Source of the DNA: Natrinema ejinorense
GTDB taxonomy: Archaea > Halobacteriota > Halobacteria > Halobacteriales > Natrialbaceae
Reading direction: 5' to 3'
DNA length: 64,000 nt
NCBI RefSeq assembly: GCF_002494345.1
Contig: NZ_NXNI01000001.1
Location: 2,108,001 to 2,172,000, forward strand
Part shown: positions 42,395-50,442 of the stretch, piece by piece
Layout of the letters: every line of letters starts with the position of its first letter
Numbering within the stretch: the first letter of the stretch is position 1
The notes under the pieces: generated by a model
What the model was told of the DNA's origin: nothing
Databases searched by the model: none
Seen by the model: the letters and a program-made list of their open reading frames with translations, nothing else
Translations under genes and position numbers: made by a program

Positions 42395-43324
42395 ATGACT
42401 CTCGAGGCGCAATCCGTCCTCGTCACCGGGGGTGCGGGATTTATCGGGTCGAATCTGGCGAACCAACTCGTCGAGGTCAACGACGTGACCGTCGTCGACG
42501 ACTGCTATCTGGGAACGCCGGAGAACCTCTCCGACGACGTCGAATTCGTCGATGCGAGCGTGTTGGACGACGATCTCCCGACCGACGTCGACGTGGTGTT
42601 CCATCTGGCGGCGCTGTCCTCGTACGCGATGCACGAGGAGGACCCGACGACCGGTGCCAGGGTGAACGTGGAGGGATTCGTCAACGTGGTCGAGCAGGCT
42701 CGACAGGAGGGCTGCGAGACGGTCGTCTACGCCTCGACGTCGTCGATCTACGGGAGCCGTACCGACCCGTCGCCCGAAGACATGGACGTGCACGTGAACA
42801 CCGGATACGAGGCCTCGAAACTGGCCCGGGAACGCTACGGCGAGTACTTCTCGAACCACTACGACATGTCGATGGCCGGAATGCGGTTTTTCTCGGTCTA
42901 TCAGGGCTACGGCGGTGCCGAGGAACACAAAGGCGAGTACGCCAACGTGATCGCGCAGTTCGCCGACGACATCGCCACCGGCGAGTCGCCCGTCCTCTAC
43001 GGCGACGGCACGCAGACGCGGGATTTCACACACGTCTCCGACATCGTCCGCGGGCTCGAGGGCGCTGCCGACGCCCAACTCGACGGAATCTACAATCTCG
43101 GGACGGGAGAGGCGTACGACTTCAATACGGTCGTGGAGATGCTCAACGACGAACTCGGAACGGATGTCGAGCCCGAGTACGTCGAGAACCCGATTCCCGA
43201 TTCGGTGTACGTCCACGACACCTGTGCCGATGCCTCGAAGATTCGCGAAGCGATCGGCTGGGAACCGAAGATCGATTTCGAGGACGGGATCCGTCGCGTC
43301 TGTGCGCAGTATACCGACGCGTAG
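42395..43324 (+). CDS. NAD-dependent nucleotide-sugar epimerase/dehydratase
   Basis: 309 residues of the extended short-chain dehydrogenase family (GalE/WbpP-like). NAD-binding GGAGFIGSNLANQL is at ~13-26. The catalytic triad is a Ser in ASTSSIYG (~115), Tyr and Lys in GYEASKLARERYG (~138-150). Substrate-binding RDFTHVSDIVRGLEGA (~209-224) is typical. It likely interconverts UDP-sugars (UDP-glucose/galactose or their N-acetyl forms) for surface glycans. The ATG 42395 begins MTLEAQSVLVTGG. The dispersed palindrome copy 4 lies 45 bp after its stop. Confidence 0.92.
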   Translation: MTLEAQSVLVTGGAGFIGSNLANQLVEVNDVTVVDDCYLGTPENLSDDVEFVDASVLDDDLPTDVDVVFHLAALSSYAMHEEDPTTGARVNVEGFVNVVEQARQEGCETVVYASTSSIYGSRTDPSPEDMDVHVNTGYEASKLARERYGEYFSNHYDMSMAGMRFFSVYQGYGGAEEHKGEYANVIAQFADDIATGESPVLYGDGTQTRDFTHVSDIVRGLEGAADAQLDGIYNLGTGEAYDFNTVVEMLNDELGTDVEPEYVENPIPDSVYVHDTCADASKIREAIGWEPKIDFEDGIRRVCAQYTDA

Positions 43325-43369
43325 CGCTTGTCCCTTCGATCCGGATCGACGCAGCGGGAAAACGATTTC

Positions 43370-43452
43370 TATAGTAGCCACCGAGCGTCACTGCACATCT
43401 GGCCGAATGACGGCGTTGCGGTCTGTACGGGAATCGTTGCAGTGGCTACCAT
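43370..43452 (+). repeat. Palindromic dispersed element, copy 4
   Basis: 83 bp. It begins TATAGTAGCCACCGAGCG and ends AATCGTTGCAGTGGCTACC. Reverse-complemented copy 2 aligns with it almost throughout, including the CTGGCCG and GTTGCGGTC core segments. It lies between the epimerase stop and the ppc promoter, ~160 bp upstream of ppc. Confidence 0.85.
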
Positions 43453-43614
43453 CGACGCCGTCAGACGATCTACGAACTCGAGAGCTGTCGGTCGGCCGAG
43501 CGGACGAGCCGGCAGTCAGCGGAGTGGCTCGAGCGATAACTATCACGGAAAACGATGTATGAGCCGCCAACTCTCCTGCGAGGGGTTTTTACCATGGCAC
43601 ACATATCCACAGAT

Positions 43615-46305
43615 ATGCGACTCCACAATCGGGATGTCCGGCAGGACGTCCGAGAACTCGGAGCGCTGCTGGGAGACGTCCTCGAGGATCAGACGTCCCG
43701 CAGCGCGTTCGAGACCGTCGAATCATGTCGGCGAGCGGCGATCGAGTACCGGTCCGGGGAGCGCGATTCACGAGAGCCGCTGGTCACCGAACTCGAGGGG
43801 CTCTCGCCCCACCACCAGCGGGTCGTCGCTCGCGGGTTCACGACGTACTTCGAGTTGATCAACCTCGCGGAGGAACGCGAGCGAGTCCGAACGATTCGAA
43901 CGGCCTCCCACGAGGGGACCCTCGACGACAGCCTCGAGACCGCTGCCGAAGAGCTCGGCGAGGCAGACATCGAGACCGTCCGACAGGTGCTAGACGACGT
44001 CCTGATCGAGCCGACCTTTACCGCCCACCCGACCGAAGCCCGGCGCAAGACCGTCAAATCCAAACTCAGAGAGATCTCGACCTATCTCGAGACCCTGGAC
44101 GAACGACTGCTGACGGACAAAGAGGAGAGTCAGGTCTGGCGGGACATCGACGCCGAGGTGACGAGCCTCTGGCAGACCCCACAGGTGCGCAACCGCCAGC
44201 CCGAACCCGAGGACGAAGCCCGCAACGTCCAGTGGTACCTCGAGAACACTCTGTTCGACGTCGTCGGGGAGGTCTACGACGAACTCGACGACGCGATCGA
44301 CGCCGAAATCCCCGGCGACCTCGAGATTCCGAAGCTCTTCGAGTTCCGCTCGTGGGCCGGCAGCGACCGCGACGGCAACCCCTACGTGACGCCCGACGTC
44401 ACCGCCAACACCCTCGAGCGCCAGCGCTCGGTCGTCCTCGAGCAGTATCGCGAGCAGCTCAAGCGCCTCTCGGGCGTGCTGAGCCAGGACGGCAGCCGGA
44501 TCGACGCCGGCTCCGCCTTCCAGGCGACCCTCGAGGCGGATCGCGAGCGCCTGCCAGGGAGCGCCCGCACCGCCGAGGAGCGCTACCCTGGCGAACCCTA
44601 CCGACAGAAACTCAAGCTCATGCGCGAGCGGCTCCGCCGCGTCGGCGACGTCCGCCCCGGCGGCTACGACGACGTCGACGAACTCCTCGACGATCTCGAG
44701 GTCATCGCGAAGAGCCTGCGGAACAACGGGGCCGAGAGCGTCGTCGACGCCCACGTCGATCCGATCCGCCGCCAGGTCGCCACCTTCGGCTTCTCGCTTG
44801 CGAGCCTCGACCTGCGCGAGCACCAGGCGAAACACACCGACGCGATCGCCGAGGCACTCGAGCGCGAGGGAATCGACTACCACGGGCTCTCGGAGGACGA
44901 GCGCGTCGAGTTCCTGACCGACGCCGTCCTGCAGGAGGAAACCGTCATCGACCTCGAGGACACCGCGGAGCTTTCGGACGACTCCGGTCGGGTCCTCGAA
45001 CTCTTCGACAGCCTCGCCGACTGGCAGACGGAGTACGGCAGCCACGCCATCGACACCTACGCCATCTCGATGACCGAGGAACCCAGCCACGTCCTCGAGG
45101 TGCTCTTCCTGGCCGATCAGGCGGGCGTCGTCTCCCTGCCCGAACACGCCGGGATCGACATCGTCCCGCTCTTGGAGACCGAGTACGCCCTCTCGGGAGC
45201 CCGACGGATCATGGGCACGCTGTTCGAGAACGAGGCCTACGCACAGGCTCTCGAGGCGCGCGGACGGACCCAGGAGATCATGCTGGGCTACTCGGACTCG
45301 AACAAGGAGAACGGCTTCCTCGCCGCGAACTGGTCGCTGTACAAGAACCAGCGCCGGCTCGGCGAGATCTGTGCCGACCACGACGTGACCATGCGGCTGT
45401 TCCACGGCCGGGGCGGCTCGATTTCCCGCGGTGGCGGTCCGATGAACGAGGCGCTGCTGGCGCTGCCGAACTCGACGGTCACGGGCCAGGTCAAGTTCAC
45501 CGAACAGGGCGAGGCGATCGCCGAGAAGTACGCCAACCCGCGCATCGCCGAGCGCAACATCGAACAGATGCTCAACGCCCAGCTACGGGCACGCAAGCAG
45601 GCGATGGACCAACCCGAAGAGGAGGTCCACGACGAGTGGGTCGACGCCATGGAGACCATGGCCGACGCTGCTCGCCAGGAGTACCGCGACCTCCTCGAGA
45701 GCGACGGGTTCGTCCAGTACTTCGAAGAGGCGACCCCCATTACGGTCATCGAAGACCTCGATCTGGGATCGCGGCCGGCCTCCCGGTCGGGCGAGCGGAC
45801 CGTCGAGGACCTGCGGGCGATCCCGTGGGTGTTCTCCTGGACCCAGTCGCGGTGTATCCTGCCGGGCTGGTACGCCATCGCGACGGGCGTCGAGGCCTAC
45901 CTCGAGGACGGTGGCTCGATGGAGACCCTCCAGGAGATGTACGACGAGTGGCCGTTCTTCCGGACGACGCTGGACAACGCCGCCCTCTCGCTGTCGCGAA
46001 CCGAACTCGAGATCGCCGAGCGGTACGCCGACATGGCCGAGGAAGAGCTTCGCGATCGGTTCTTCCCCCGCGTCTCCGACGAGTACGAGCGGACGGCCGA
46101 CCTGATCACCGAGATCGGCCAGCGCGACCAGCTGCATACCCGCGACTGGCTCGGTGAAAACCTCGAGCGGCGCAATCCCTACGTGGACCCGCTGAACATG
46201 CTCCAGGTCTACCTGCTCAATCGGACCCATCGGACGGACATCGAGGAACGAACCCTGCGACTGACGGTCAAGGGGATCGCGGCCGGCATGAAGAACACGG
46301 GCTGA
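43615..46305 (+). CDS. ppc: Phosphoenolpyruvate carboxylase (bacterial-type)
   Basis: 896 residues, full length for the bacterial-type enzyme, which carboxylates phosphoenolpyruvate to oxaloacetate with bicarbonate to refill the TCA cycle. Catalytic and binding motifs are intact: FTAHPTEARRKTVKSKL (His at ~138), SWAGSDRDGNPYVTPDV (~245-261), YSDSNKENGFLAANW (~559-573), FHGRGGSISRGGGPMNEALL (~599-618) and QWMGTFWPFF-equivalent (DEWPFFRTTLDN). The C-terminus reads MKNTG, near the canonical (Q)NTG end. ATG 43615 was chosen from the TATA-like gggttttta at 43583-43590, ~27 bp upstream (leaderless), and family starts (MRLHNRDVRQD); upstream ATGs at 43555 and 43594 are less likely. Confidence 0.95.
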   Translation: MRLHNRDVRQDVRELGALLGDVLEDQTSRSAFETVESCRRAAIEYRSGERDSREPLVTELEGLSPHHQRVVARGFTTYFELINLAEERERVRTIRTASHEGTLDDSLETAAEELGEADIETVRQVLDDVLIEPTFTAHPTEARRKTVKSKLREISTYLETLDERLLTDKEESQVWRDIDAEVTSLWQTPQVRNRQPEPEDEARNVQWYLENTLFDVVGEVYDELDDAIDAEIPGDLEIPKLFEFRSWAGSDRDGNPYVTPDVTANTLERQRSVVLEQYREQLKRLSGVLSQDGSRIDAGSAFQATLEADRERLPGSARTAEERYPGEPYRQKLKLMRERLRRVGDVRPGGYDDVDELLDDLEVIAKSLRNNGAESVVDAHVDPIRRQVATFGFSLASLDLREHQAKHTDAIAEALEREGIDYHGLSEDERVEFLTDAVLQEETVIDLEDTAELSDDSGRVLELFDSLADWQTEYGSHAIDTYAISMTEEPSHVLEVLFLADQAGVVSLPEHAGIDIVPLLETEYALSGARRIMGTLFENEAYAQALEARGRTQEIMLGYSDSNKENGFLAANWSLYKNQRRLGEICADHDVTMRLFHGRGGSISRGGGPMNEALLALPNSTVTGQVKFTEQGEAIAEKYANPRIAERNIEQMLNAQLRARKQAMDQPEEEVHDEWVDAMETMADAARQEYRDLLESDGFVQYFEEATPITVIEDLDLGSRPASRSGERTVEDLRAIPWVFSWTQSRCILPGWYAIATGVEAYLEDGGSMETLQEMYDEWPFFRTTLDNAALSLSRTELEIAERYADMAEEELRDRFFPRVSDEYERTADLITEIGQRDQLHTRDWLGENLERRNPYVDPLNMLQVYLLNRTHRTDIEERTLRLTVKGIAAGMKNTG

Positions 46306-46448
46306 TCGAGCGCGCCGGCCCCGCTCGGGCCGGTCCGCTCCCGCGACTCGAGCGGGGCCGAAGCTGTTGGCCGATCGCGAGAGAACGAATCACAGTGGGA
46401 GCGAAAAATCGAAACGGGTAAAAACGTCTCCCCGATATATACGAGTGA

Positions 46449-46533
46449 GCCGAGATAGCCTAGCCCGGCCAAGGCGGTAGATTCGAAATCTACTGTCCTC
46501 ACGGACTCGGGAGTTCAAATCTCCCTCTCGGCG
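46449..46533 (+). tRNA. tRNA-Ser (anticodon CGA)
   Basis: 85 nt. The acceptor stem GCCGAGA (46449-46455) pairs with TCTCGGC (46526-46532), followed by the discriminator G. The D-arm is tagcctagcccggcc..., the anticodon stem-loop is GTAGA-TTCGAAA-TCTAC (anticodon CGA), a long variable arm (tcctcacggactcgggag) marks a class-II serine tRNA, and the T-arm is ggagttcaaatctcc. There is no intron. The 3' end is duplicated 133 bp downstream (46646-46676), the usual sign of an integration site. Confidence 0.93.
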
Positions 46534-46676
46534 CTTTTGCAGCGGCCCCACCCAACGAGCGACGCGTAGCGGCGCGAGTTAGTCAGTCGCTGTAAACGGC
46601 TACGGAGATTCGAATCAGGGAGTGAAGCGGAGCGAAACGACCGTGGTTCAACTCTCCCTCTCGGCGCTTTTGCAGC
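46513..46676. repeat. Duplicated tRNA-Ser 3' end (attachment-site-like repeat)
   Basis: 46513-46543 and 46646-46676 are 31-bp direct repeats with one mismatch: gttcaa, then a/c, then the identical 24 bp from tctccctctcggcg to ttttgcagc. The first copy is the T-loop half of tRNA-Ser(CGA). The second is a free fragment. Such pairs are usually attL/attR of integrative elements; here only ~100 bp separates them, so a nested or deleted element is implied. Confidence 0.8.
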
Positions 46677-46871
46677 AGCACAAGACGGTGAGCGGAGCGT
46701 GACGCCCTCGATGGCGAAATTCGCCGGTCGAACGGGGTGTCCGTAGAACTCGTCGCACACCATCTCTCTTCGAATCGACGAACCGGTAAGTACAGACAGG
46801 AGACGTAACACTCGGTACACCGATTCTTAATCTGCACAACACCTATTGTATTAGAAGTAGAACATGAACTG
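46534..46871. other. Gap between tRNA-Ser and the AT-rich gene
   Basis: 338 bp without a convincing gene. It holds the second copy of the tRNA 3' end and then increasingly AT-rich sequence. The minus-strand frames (84 and 101 codons) are Arg/Cys/Ser-rich and not believable. The final ~40 bp (aacacctattgtattagaag) probably contain the promoter of the next gene. Confidence 0.55.
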
Positions 46872-47360
46872 ATGGATTCGGACTGGGCGATTATCCCACT
46901 CGGGTTTCTTGTCTTCGTACTTCTTGTTGGAGCGGGGATGGGTATCGTGTTCCAGATTCAGCCTGATACGCCGGGTGAGGGTGTTTCGAATGTCGAGAGT
47001 TATCCCGTTGGTCCGGAGAAACCGACCCCGTTAAACTCCTCGAATGGCGTTGACTATACTGTTACTTACGAAGAGCGCCTTTTCTATAACGACCTACTCG
47101 CAAGCAATAACCACAGGCTCGATGACGATGACAGAGTGATAGCTAACTGTACCTCTATTTCAGTCTCAAACGGTAGTACGGACGAGTTTCACGCCCAATT
47201 AGAGTGTCGTGGCGGTGTTACCGACGCATCGCAACTGGCTGCATCGGAGGAGTTTACCTACTCAGTCACCTACCGTATAACGGATAATACGACACAACAG
47301 ACTGGGCTCCAAAATTATCCCTTTGGAACGGATAGAACGTTCAATAGCGAAAGGGATTAA
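46872..47360 (+). CDS. AT-rich single-TM hypothetical protein (foreign-looking)
   Basis: 162 residues. A single N-terminal TM helix (WAIIPLGFLVFVLLVGAGMG, ~5-24) is followed by an extracytoplasmic domain with VDYTVTYEERLFYND (~61-75) and FTYSVTYRITDNTTQQTG (~136-153). Two cysteines (~101 and ~121) might form a disulfide. Base use is clearly poorer in G+C at third positions than in neighbours (AAT, TAT, TTT, ATA codons), so recent transfer is likely. It follows the duplicated tRNA 3' end. No homologue is recognised and no partner gene is adjacent; it could be cargo of a lost integrative element. Confidence 0.7.
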   Translation: MDSDWAIIPLGFLVFVLLVGAGMGIVFQIQPDTPGEGVSNVESYPVGPEKPTPLNSSNGVDYTVTYEERLFYNDLLASNNHRLDDDDRVIANCTSISVSNGSTDEFHAQLECRGGVTDASQLAASEEFTYSVTYRITDNTTQQTGLQNYPFGTDRTFNSERD

Positions 47361-47437
47361 TTAGCAGTAGTTGGTGATCCGGTTCCGTTATTCAGAGTTG
47401 GACATGAAACTCGCGCTCAGTACACACACGTATGTCT

Positions 47438-47490
47438 CGGTCAATTGACCGTAACCGTGGCTGTACTCGGAACCGAGAGAGGGCCTCTCT
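47438..47490. terminator. Two palindromes between convergent genes
   Basis: CGGTCAATTGACCG (47438-47451) is a perfect 14-bp palindrome. AGAGAGG-g-CCTCTCT (47476-47490) is a 7-bp hairpin with a one-base centre. Both lie in the 149-bp gap between the convergent AT-rich gene and the MBL-fold gene, so they may serve as terminators. Confidence 0.4.
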
Positions 47491-47509
47491 GACACTCACC
47501 GATTGACGG

Positions 47510-48244
47510 TTACTCGATCGAGACCGTTTTGAGGTCCTCGGCGAATCGGACGTCGCCGTCGTAGTGAGCGCCGATCGACTCGAGCATCTCCTCGTGTCGG
47601 CCCTCAGTGTGGGGGTAGAGGTGGGTCAGGTAGACGCGGCCGATGTCGTGGCCGGCGAGCGCGCGGCCGAGGCTCTCGGGCGTGGGGTGGTTCGAGACGT
47701 CGACGTCGTCGGGAAACGAGCAATCGTGGGCCAGGATCGCCGAGCCCTCCGCAAAGTTCGCCAGCCCGGTAAAGGCCTCACTGTCACCGCTGAAGGTAAA
47801 CAGGTCGCCGAACCGATACGCCAGACACGGCAGCGAGTGACGCGTCTCGTAGGCGGTCACGTCGAACCCCGCGACCGAGAACTCCCCGGGGACGACCTCC
47901 CGGATCTGCACCTCGAGTTTGTCCTGCATGTACTCGTGGACCGAGAGGAGGCCGTCGACCAGGCCCTTGGTTCCCTGCGGGCCGACGATCTCGAGGTGTT
48001 CCTCGCCGGCGAGCCAGCGGGCCTTCATCAGGGGGAGCAGGTCGGTGACGTGGTCGAGGTGGTGGTGTGTCAGGAGGACGCTCGAGACGTGCTCGTAGCC
48101 GACGCCGGACTGCTGGAGTCGCTGGAGCGCGCCGGCACCGCAGTCGACCAGTAGCGTTCGACCGTCGTCCTGGAGGAGAATACCAGCCTGAAAGCGTTCG
48201 CCGGTGGGCATCGCGCTGCCCGTGCCCAGAAAGGTGACACGCAT
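47510..48244 (-). CDS. Metallo-beta-lactamase-fold hydrolase (RNase Z-like)
   Basis: 244 residues. The MBL-fold metal motif LLTHHHLDHVTDLLPL (HxHxDH at ~60-65), the second His (ETRHSL, ~137), Asp in TFSGDSEAF (~155) and the terminal His in YLTHLYPHTEG (~211-214) are all there. It is close in layout to RNase Z/ElaC and to arylsulfatase-like MBLs, without the long exosite arm. It might process tRNA 3' ends or act on a small-molecule ester. The N-terminus MRVTFLGTGSAMPTGER is a family start. It is leftward, alone, and convergent with the AT-rich gene. Confidence 0.85.
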   Translation of the reverse strand: MRVTFLGTGSAMPTGERFQAGILLQDDGRTLLVDCGAGALQRLQQSGVGYEHVSSVLLTHHHLDHVTDLLPLMKARWLAGEEHLEIVGPQGTKGLVDGLLSVHEYMQDKLEVQIREVVPGEFSVAGFDVTAYETRHSLPCLAYRFGDLFTFSGDSEAFTGLANFAEGSAILAHDCSFPDDVDVSNHPTPESLGRALAGHDIGRVYLTHLYPHTEGRHEEMLESIGAHYDGDVRFAEDLKTVSIE

Positions 48245-48408
48245 ACGCGAGTGTGGAACGCCCGTCCCGAAAAGGGTGTCTCTCGGCGCCGCCGGAGCGC
48301 TGGTTGGTCACTGATCGGCGGTCGACCGCTGCACCACGCTCGTCGACAGCGCTCGAGTCGGTACAAAGATTCAAGCGGATTGACCCGTCACCCTACGGTA
48401 TCGCCTCG

Positions 48409-48525
48409 ATGGATTCACGCGCTACCGACCACGATCGAAACTCGGTTCCGAACCCTGCGGGTCGTCCCGCCGTTGACGACACAGCGGGCGCGATCCGTGA
48501 CGCCGACCGGACGGTGACGGAATGA
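48409..48525 (+). CDS. 38-residue acidic ORF coupled to the next gene
   Basis: ATG 48409 opens MDSRATDHDRNSVPNPAGRP and runs to TGA 48523-48525, whose TGA overlaps the ATG of the two-TM gene (ATGA). The codons are GC-rich and the product is polar and acidic. No family is known. It could be a leader/coupling peptide or chance. Confidence 0.4.
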   Translation: MDSRATDHDRNSVPNPAGRPAVDDTAGAIRDADRTVTE

Positions 48526-48782
48526 GCGGGCGTTTCCAGGCGTCGCTCCCGGCGTCGGTCACGAAGACGACGCTGTACCGCGCCGTCGGCTGGCTCTTTC
48601 GAGCGTACGTTGCGAGCCTGCTGGTCATCGGCGGGTACAGCCTCCTCTGGATCCTCGAGATCGCTGGTATGCTCCCCGCACACCTGCTGTCGACGGCCTG
48701 GATCGGAATGGCCGCGATGGGGGTGGTATTTCTCGTCATCTCCCTCCCGCTGTACTACGCCGCTCGAACGGCGGATCGCTGA
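48522..48782 (+). CDS. Small membrane protein with two TM helices
   Basis: 86 residues with two hydrophobic helices: ~24-46 (GWLFRAYVASLLVIGGYSLL) and ~60-78 (AWIGMAAMGVVFLVISLPLY), ending in Arg-rich text. The pattern of an Arg-containing N-terminus and two TMs is common in haloarchaeal small membrane proteins. It follows a 38-codon frame with an ATGA overlap, and is 57 bp before the Nmad3-like gene on the same strand. The function is unknown. Confidence 0.65.
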   Translation: MSGRFQASLPASVTKTTLYRAVGWLFRAYVASLLVIGGYSLLWILEIAGMLPAHLLSTAWIGMAAMGVVFLVISLPLYYAARTADR

Positions 48783-48839
48783 TGGAACGGCCGATCGGCG
48801 GTTTTATCGCCGTCTCGGCTCGAGTAGCGGGACGAACCA

Positions 48840-49622
48840 ATGACTGTCGTTCTCGCCGGCGTCGGTGCGGACAGTACGAACCTCGGTGCGCTGGCGCCGC
48901 TGTACGACGACGGCCGCTTCGAGTACGTTCCGATCCCGGAGAAAACACGTGAGACGACCGAATCCGAAACACTCGGCTCGTGGGAGCTCCGAGCCGACGA
49001 CGGCACCGCAGCGGATCTGACGACCCGTATCACCCCCCAGCCGGTCCACGAGGGGACCGAAACCGTGGCCGGCGACGAACTCGCGTCCTGGCCGCTCCAC
49101 CACGATCCGAACTTCGAGGCGCTGACGTACGGCGAACACCGAACCAGCGGCTACGTCTCGCGGCTCCGTGCGCTCGAGTCGGGCGATGTCGTCGGCTTCT
49201 ACGCCGGCCTGCGACGGCCCAGCGGGGACCGCGCCCACAGGTACCTGATCGGTTACTTCACCGTCGACGAGGTGCTCGTCGTCGGCCCCGACACACCGCC
49301 CGGCGAACGGCAGGCCATCCTCGCTGCCCATCCGGACAACGCACACGCGAAACGCGCCCAGAACGGTGACCTCTACCTCGAGAAACCGGTCGTGATCGTC
49401 GACGGCCGCGAGCCGGGTGGGCTCTTCGAACGGGAGCCGATTCGTCTCAGCGAGTACTACGTCAGGGACGGAAACGAACGCCCGCAGTATTACTTGCGCG
49501 AGGAGATTGCGGACGAGTGGAACGTACGGGCCGGCGGCGCGAACATGATGTTCAAGCCGGCCTACCGCTGTGCGCTCTCGGGCGCTGCGTTCCGGGAGCT
49601 GGTCGGGACTCCCGACGCGTGA
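48840..49622 (+). CDS. Nmad3-like (nucleotide-modification-associated) protein
   Basis: 260 residues. The N-terminus VVLAGVGADSTNLGALAPLY (~3-22) and the FEYVPIPEKT segment (~27-36) resemble the start of Nmad3 domains, named after association with DNA-base-modification genes. The rest has LASWPLHHDPNFEALTYGEH (~81-100), RYLIGYFTVDEVLVVGPD (~134-151), and AKRAQNGDLYLEKPVVIVDG (~169-188). I recognise this from memory at moderate confidence and no catalytic residues can be pinned. The gene stands alone among unrelated genes, with no modification enzyme in the window. Confidence 0.55.
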   Translation: MTVVLAGVGADSTNLGALAPLYDDGRFEYVPIPEKTRETTESETLGSWELRADDGTAADLTTRITPQPVHEGTETVAGDELASWPLHHDPNFEALTYGEHRTSGYVSRLRALESGDVVGFYAGLRRPSGDRAHRYLIGYFTVDEVLVVGPDTPPGERQAILAAHPDNAHAKRAQNGDLYLEKPVVIVDGREPGGLFEREPIRLSEYYVRDGNERPQYYLREEIADEWNVRAGGANMMFKPAYRCALSGAAFRELVGTPDA

Positions 49623-49787
49623 CAGCGAACACGAGGGTGGCCGGGTGGGGCAGTGAGGGAGAGAGCGACGATCGGCGGGCCCGACAGCGATCGTTCCTAC
49701 ACGCGAACGGTATCTGAGCGACGGCGAAACGGGAGCCGTTTCCGCATCGATCGGATTGATGTACCAACACGTCGAACGGGACAGCCA

Positions 49788-50333
49788 GTGACGGCTTCCG
49801 ACGATACGACACCCCGACACGACCGCGTCGAGCGCCACGCAACGCCCGGCCCGCGAAACTCGCTGGCCCACTGGACCACCGCTCGCAACCCGTTCCGGAT
49901 CGCGATCAACTACGTCGTGGTCTGGCTCGTTCGGATCTCGCCGAGCCTGCGGCTCAAGCGCTGGCTCCTGACCGCCATCGGTGTCACGGTCGGTGACGGC
50001 GTCTCCTGGGGACTCGAGGCCACGCCGGACGTCTTCTGGCCGGAGCTGATCACCGTCGAGGCAGACGCGATCGTCGGCTACGACGCGACGATTCTCTGTC
50101 ACGAGTTCCTCCAGGACGAGTACCGGACGGGCGAGGTCGTCGTCGGCGAACGGGCGATGATCGGTGCCGGTGCGATCCTCCTTCCCGGCGTCGAAATCGG
50201 TTCGGGGGCTCGCGTCGCGGCGAATTCGCTGGTGACCCGTGACGTGCCGCCGGACACGACGGTTGCGGGCGTCCCGGCCCGACCGATGGGCGGCGATAGC
50301 GACGCGGAGGCCGATTCCACTCGAGCCGAATAA
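49788..50333 (+). CDS. Hexapeptide-repeat acyltransferase-like protein
   Basis: 181 residues. The C-terminal half has left-handed beta-helix hexapeptide repeats (GEVVVGERAMIGAGAILLPG, ~109-128, then VEIGSGARVAANSLVTRDVP, ~129-148), ending in the VAGVPARPMGG cap typical of LbH acetyltransferases. The N-terminal ~60 residues hold a hydrophobic region (INYVVVWLVRISPSLRLKRW). It likely transfers an acyl group to a sugar or small molecule. The GTG 49788 is my start: no in-frame ATG is near. A 10-codon ATG frame (49759) overlaps it by a GTGA junction. Confidence 0.75.
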   Translation: MTASDDTTPRHDRVERHATPGPRNSLAHWTTARNPFRIAINYVVVWLVRISPSLRLKRWLLTAIGVTVGDGVSWGLEATPDVFWPELITVEADAIVGYDATILCHEFLQDEYRTGEVVVGERAMIGAGAILLPGVEIGSGARVAANSLVTRDVPPDTTVAGVPARPMGGDSDAEADSTRAE

Positions 50334-50442
50334 CCGATCTATCAAATCGCTGTTGTTCGCCCACTCCGTATCCTCTCCTTCGTTTTACCCCGATCGTATC
50401 CGAAAGCAGAACACATATACAGCCGTGAACGAATCCTCGGCT

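Noticed and set aside
43990-45405. 471-codon minus-strand frame opposite ppc
   Set aside because: Antisense of the conserved PEP carboxylase; Val/Gly/Glu-rich artefact.
46515-46842. Overlapping minus-strand ORFs after tRNA-Ser
   Set aside because: Arg/Cys/Ser-rich products from tRNA-derived sequence; typical spurious frames near tRNA genes.
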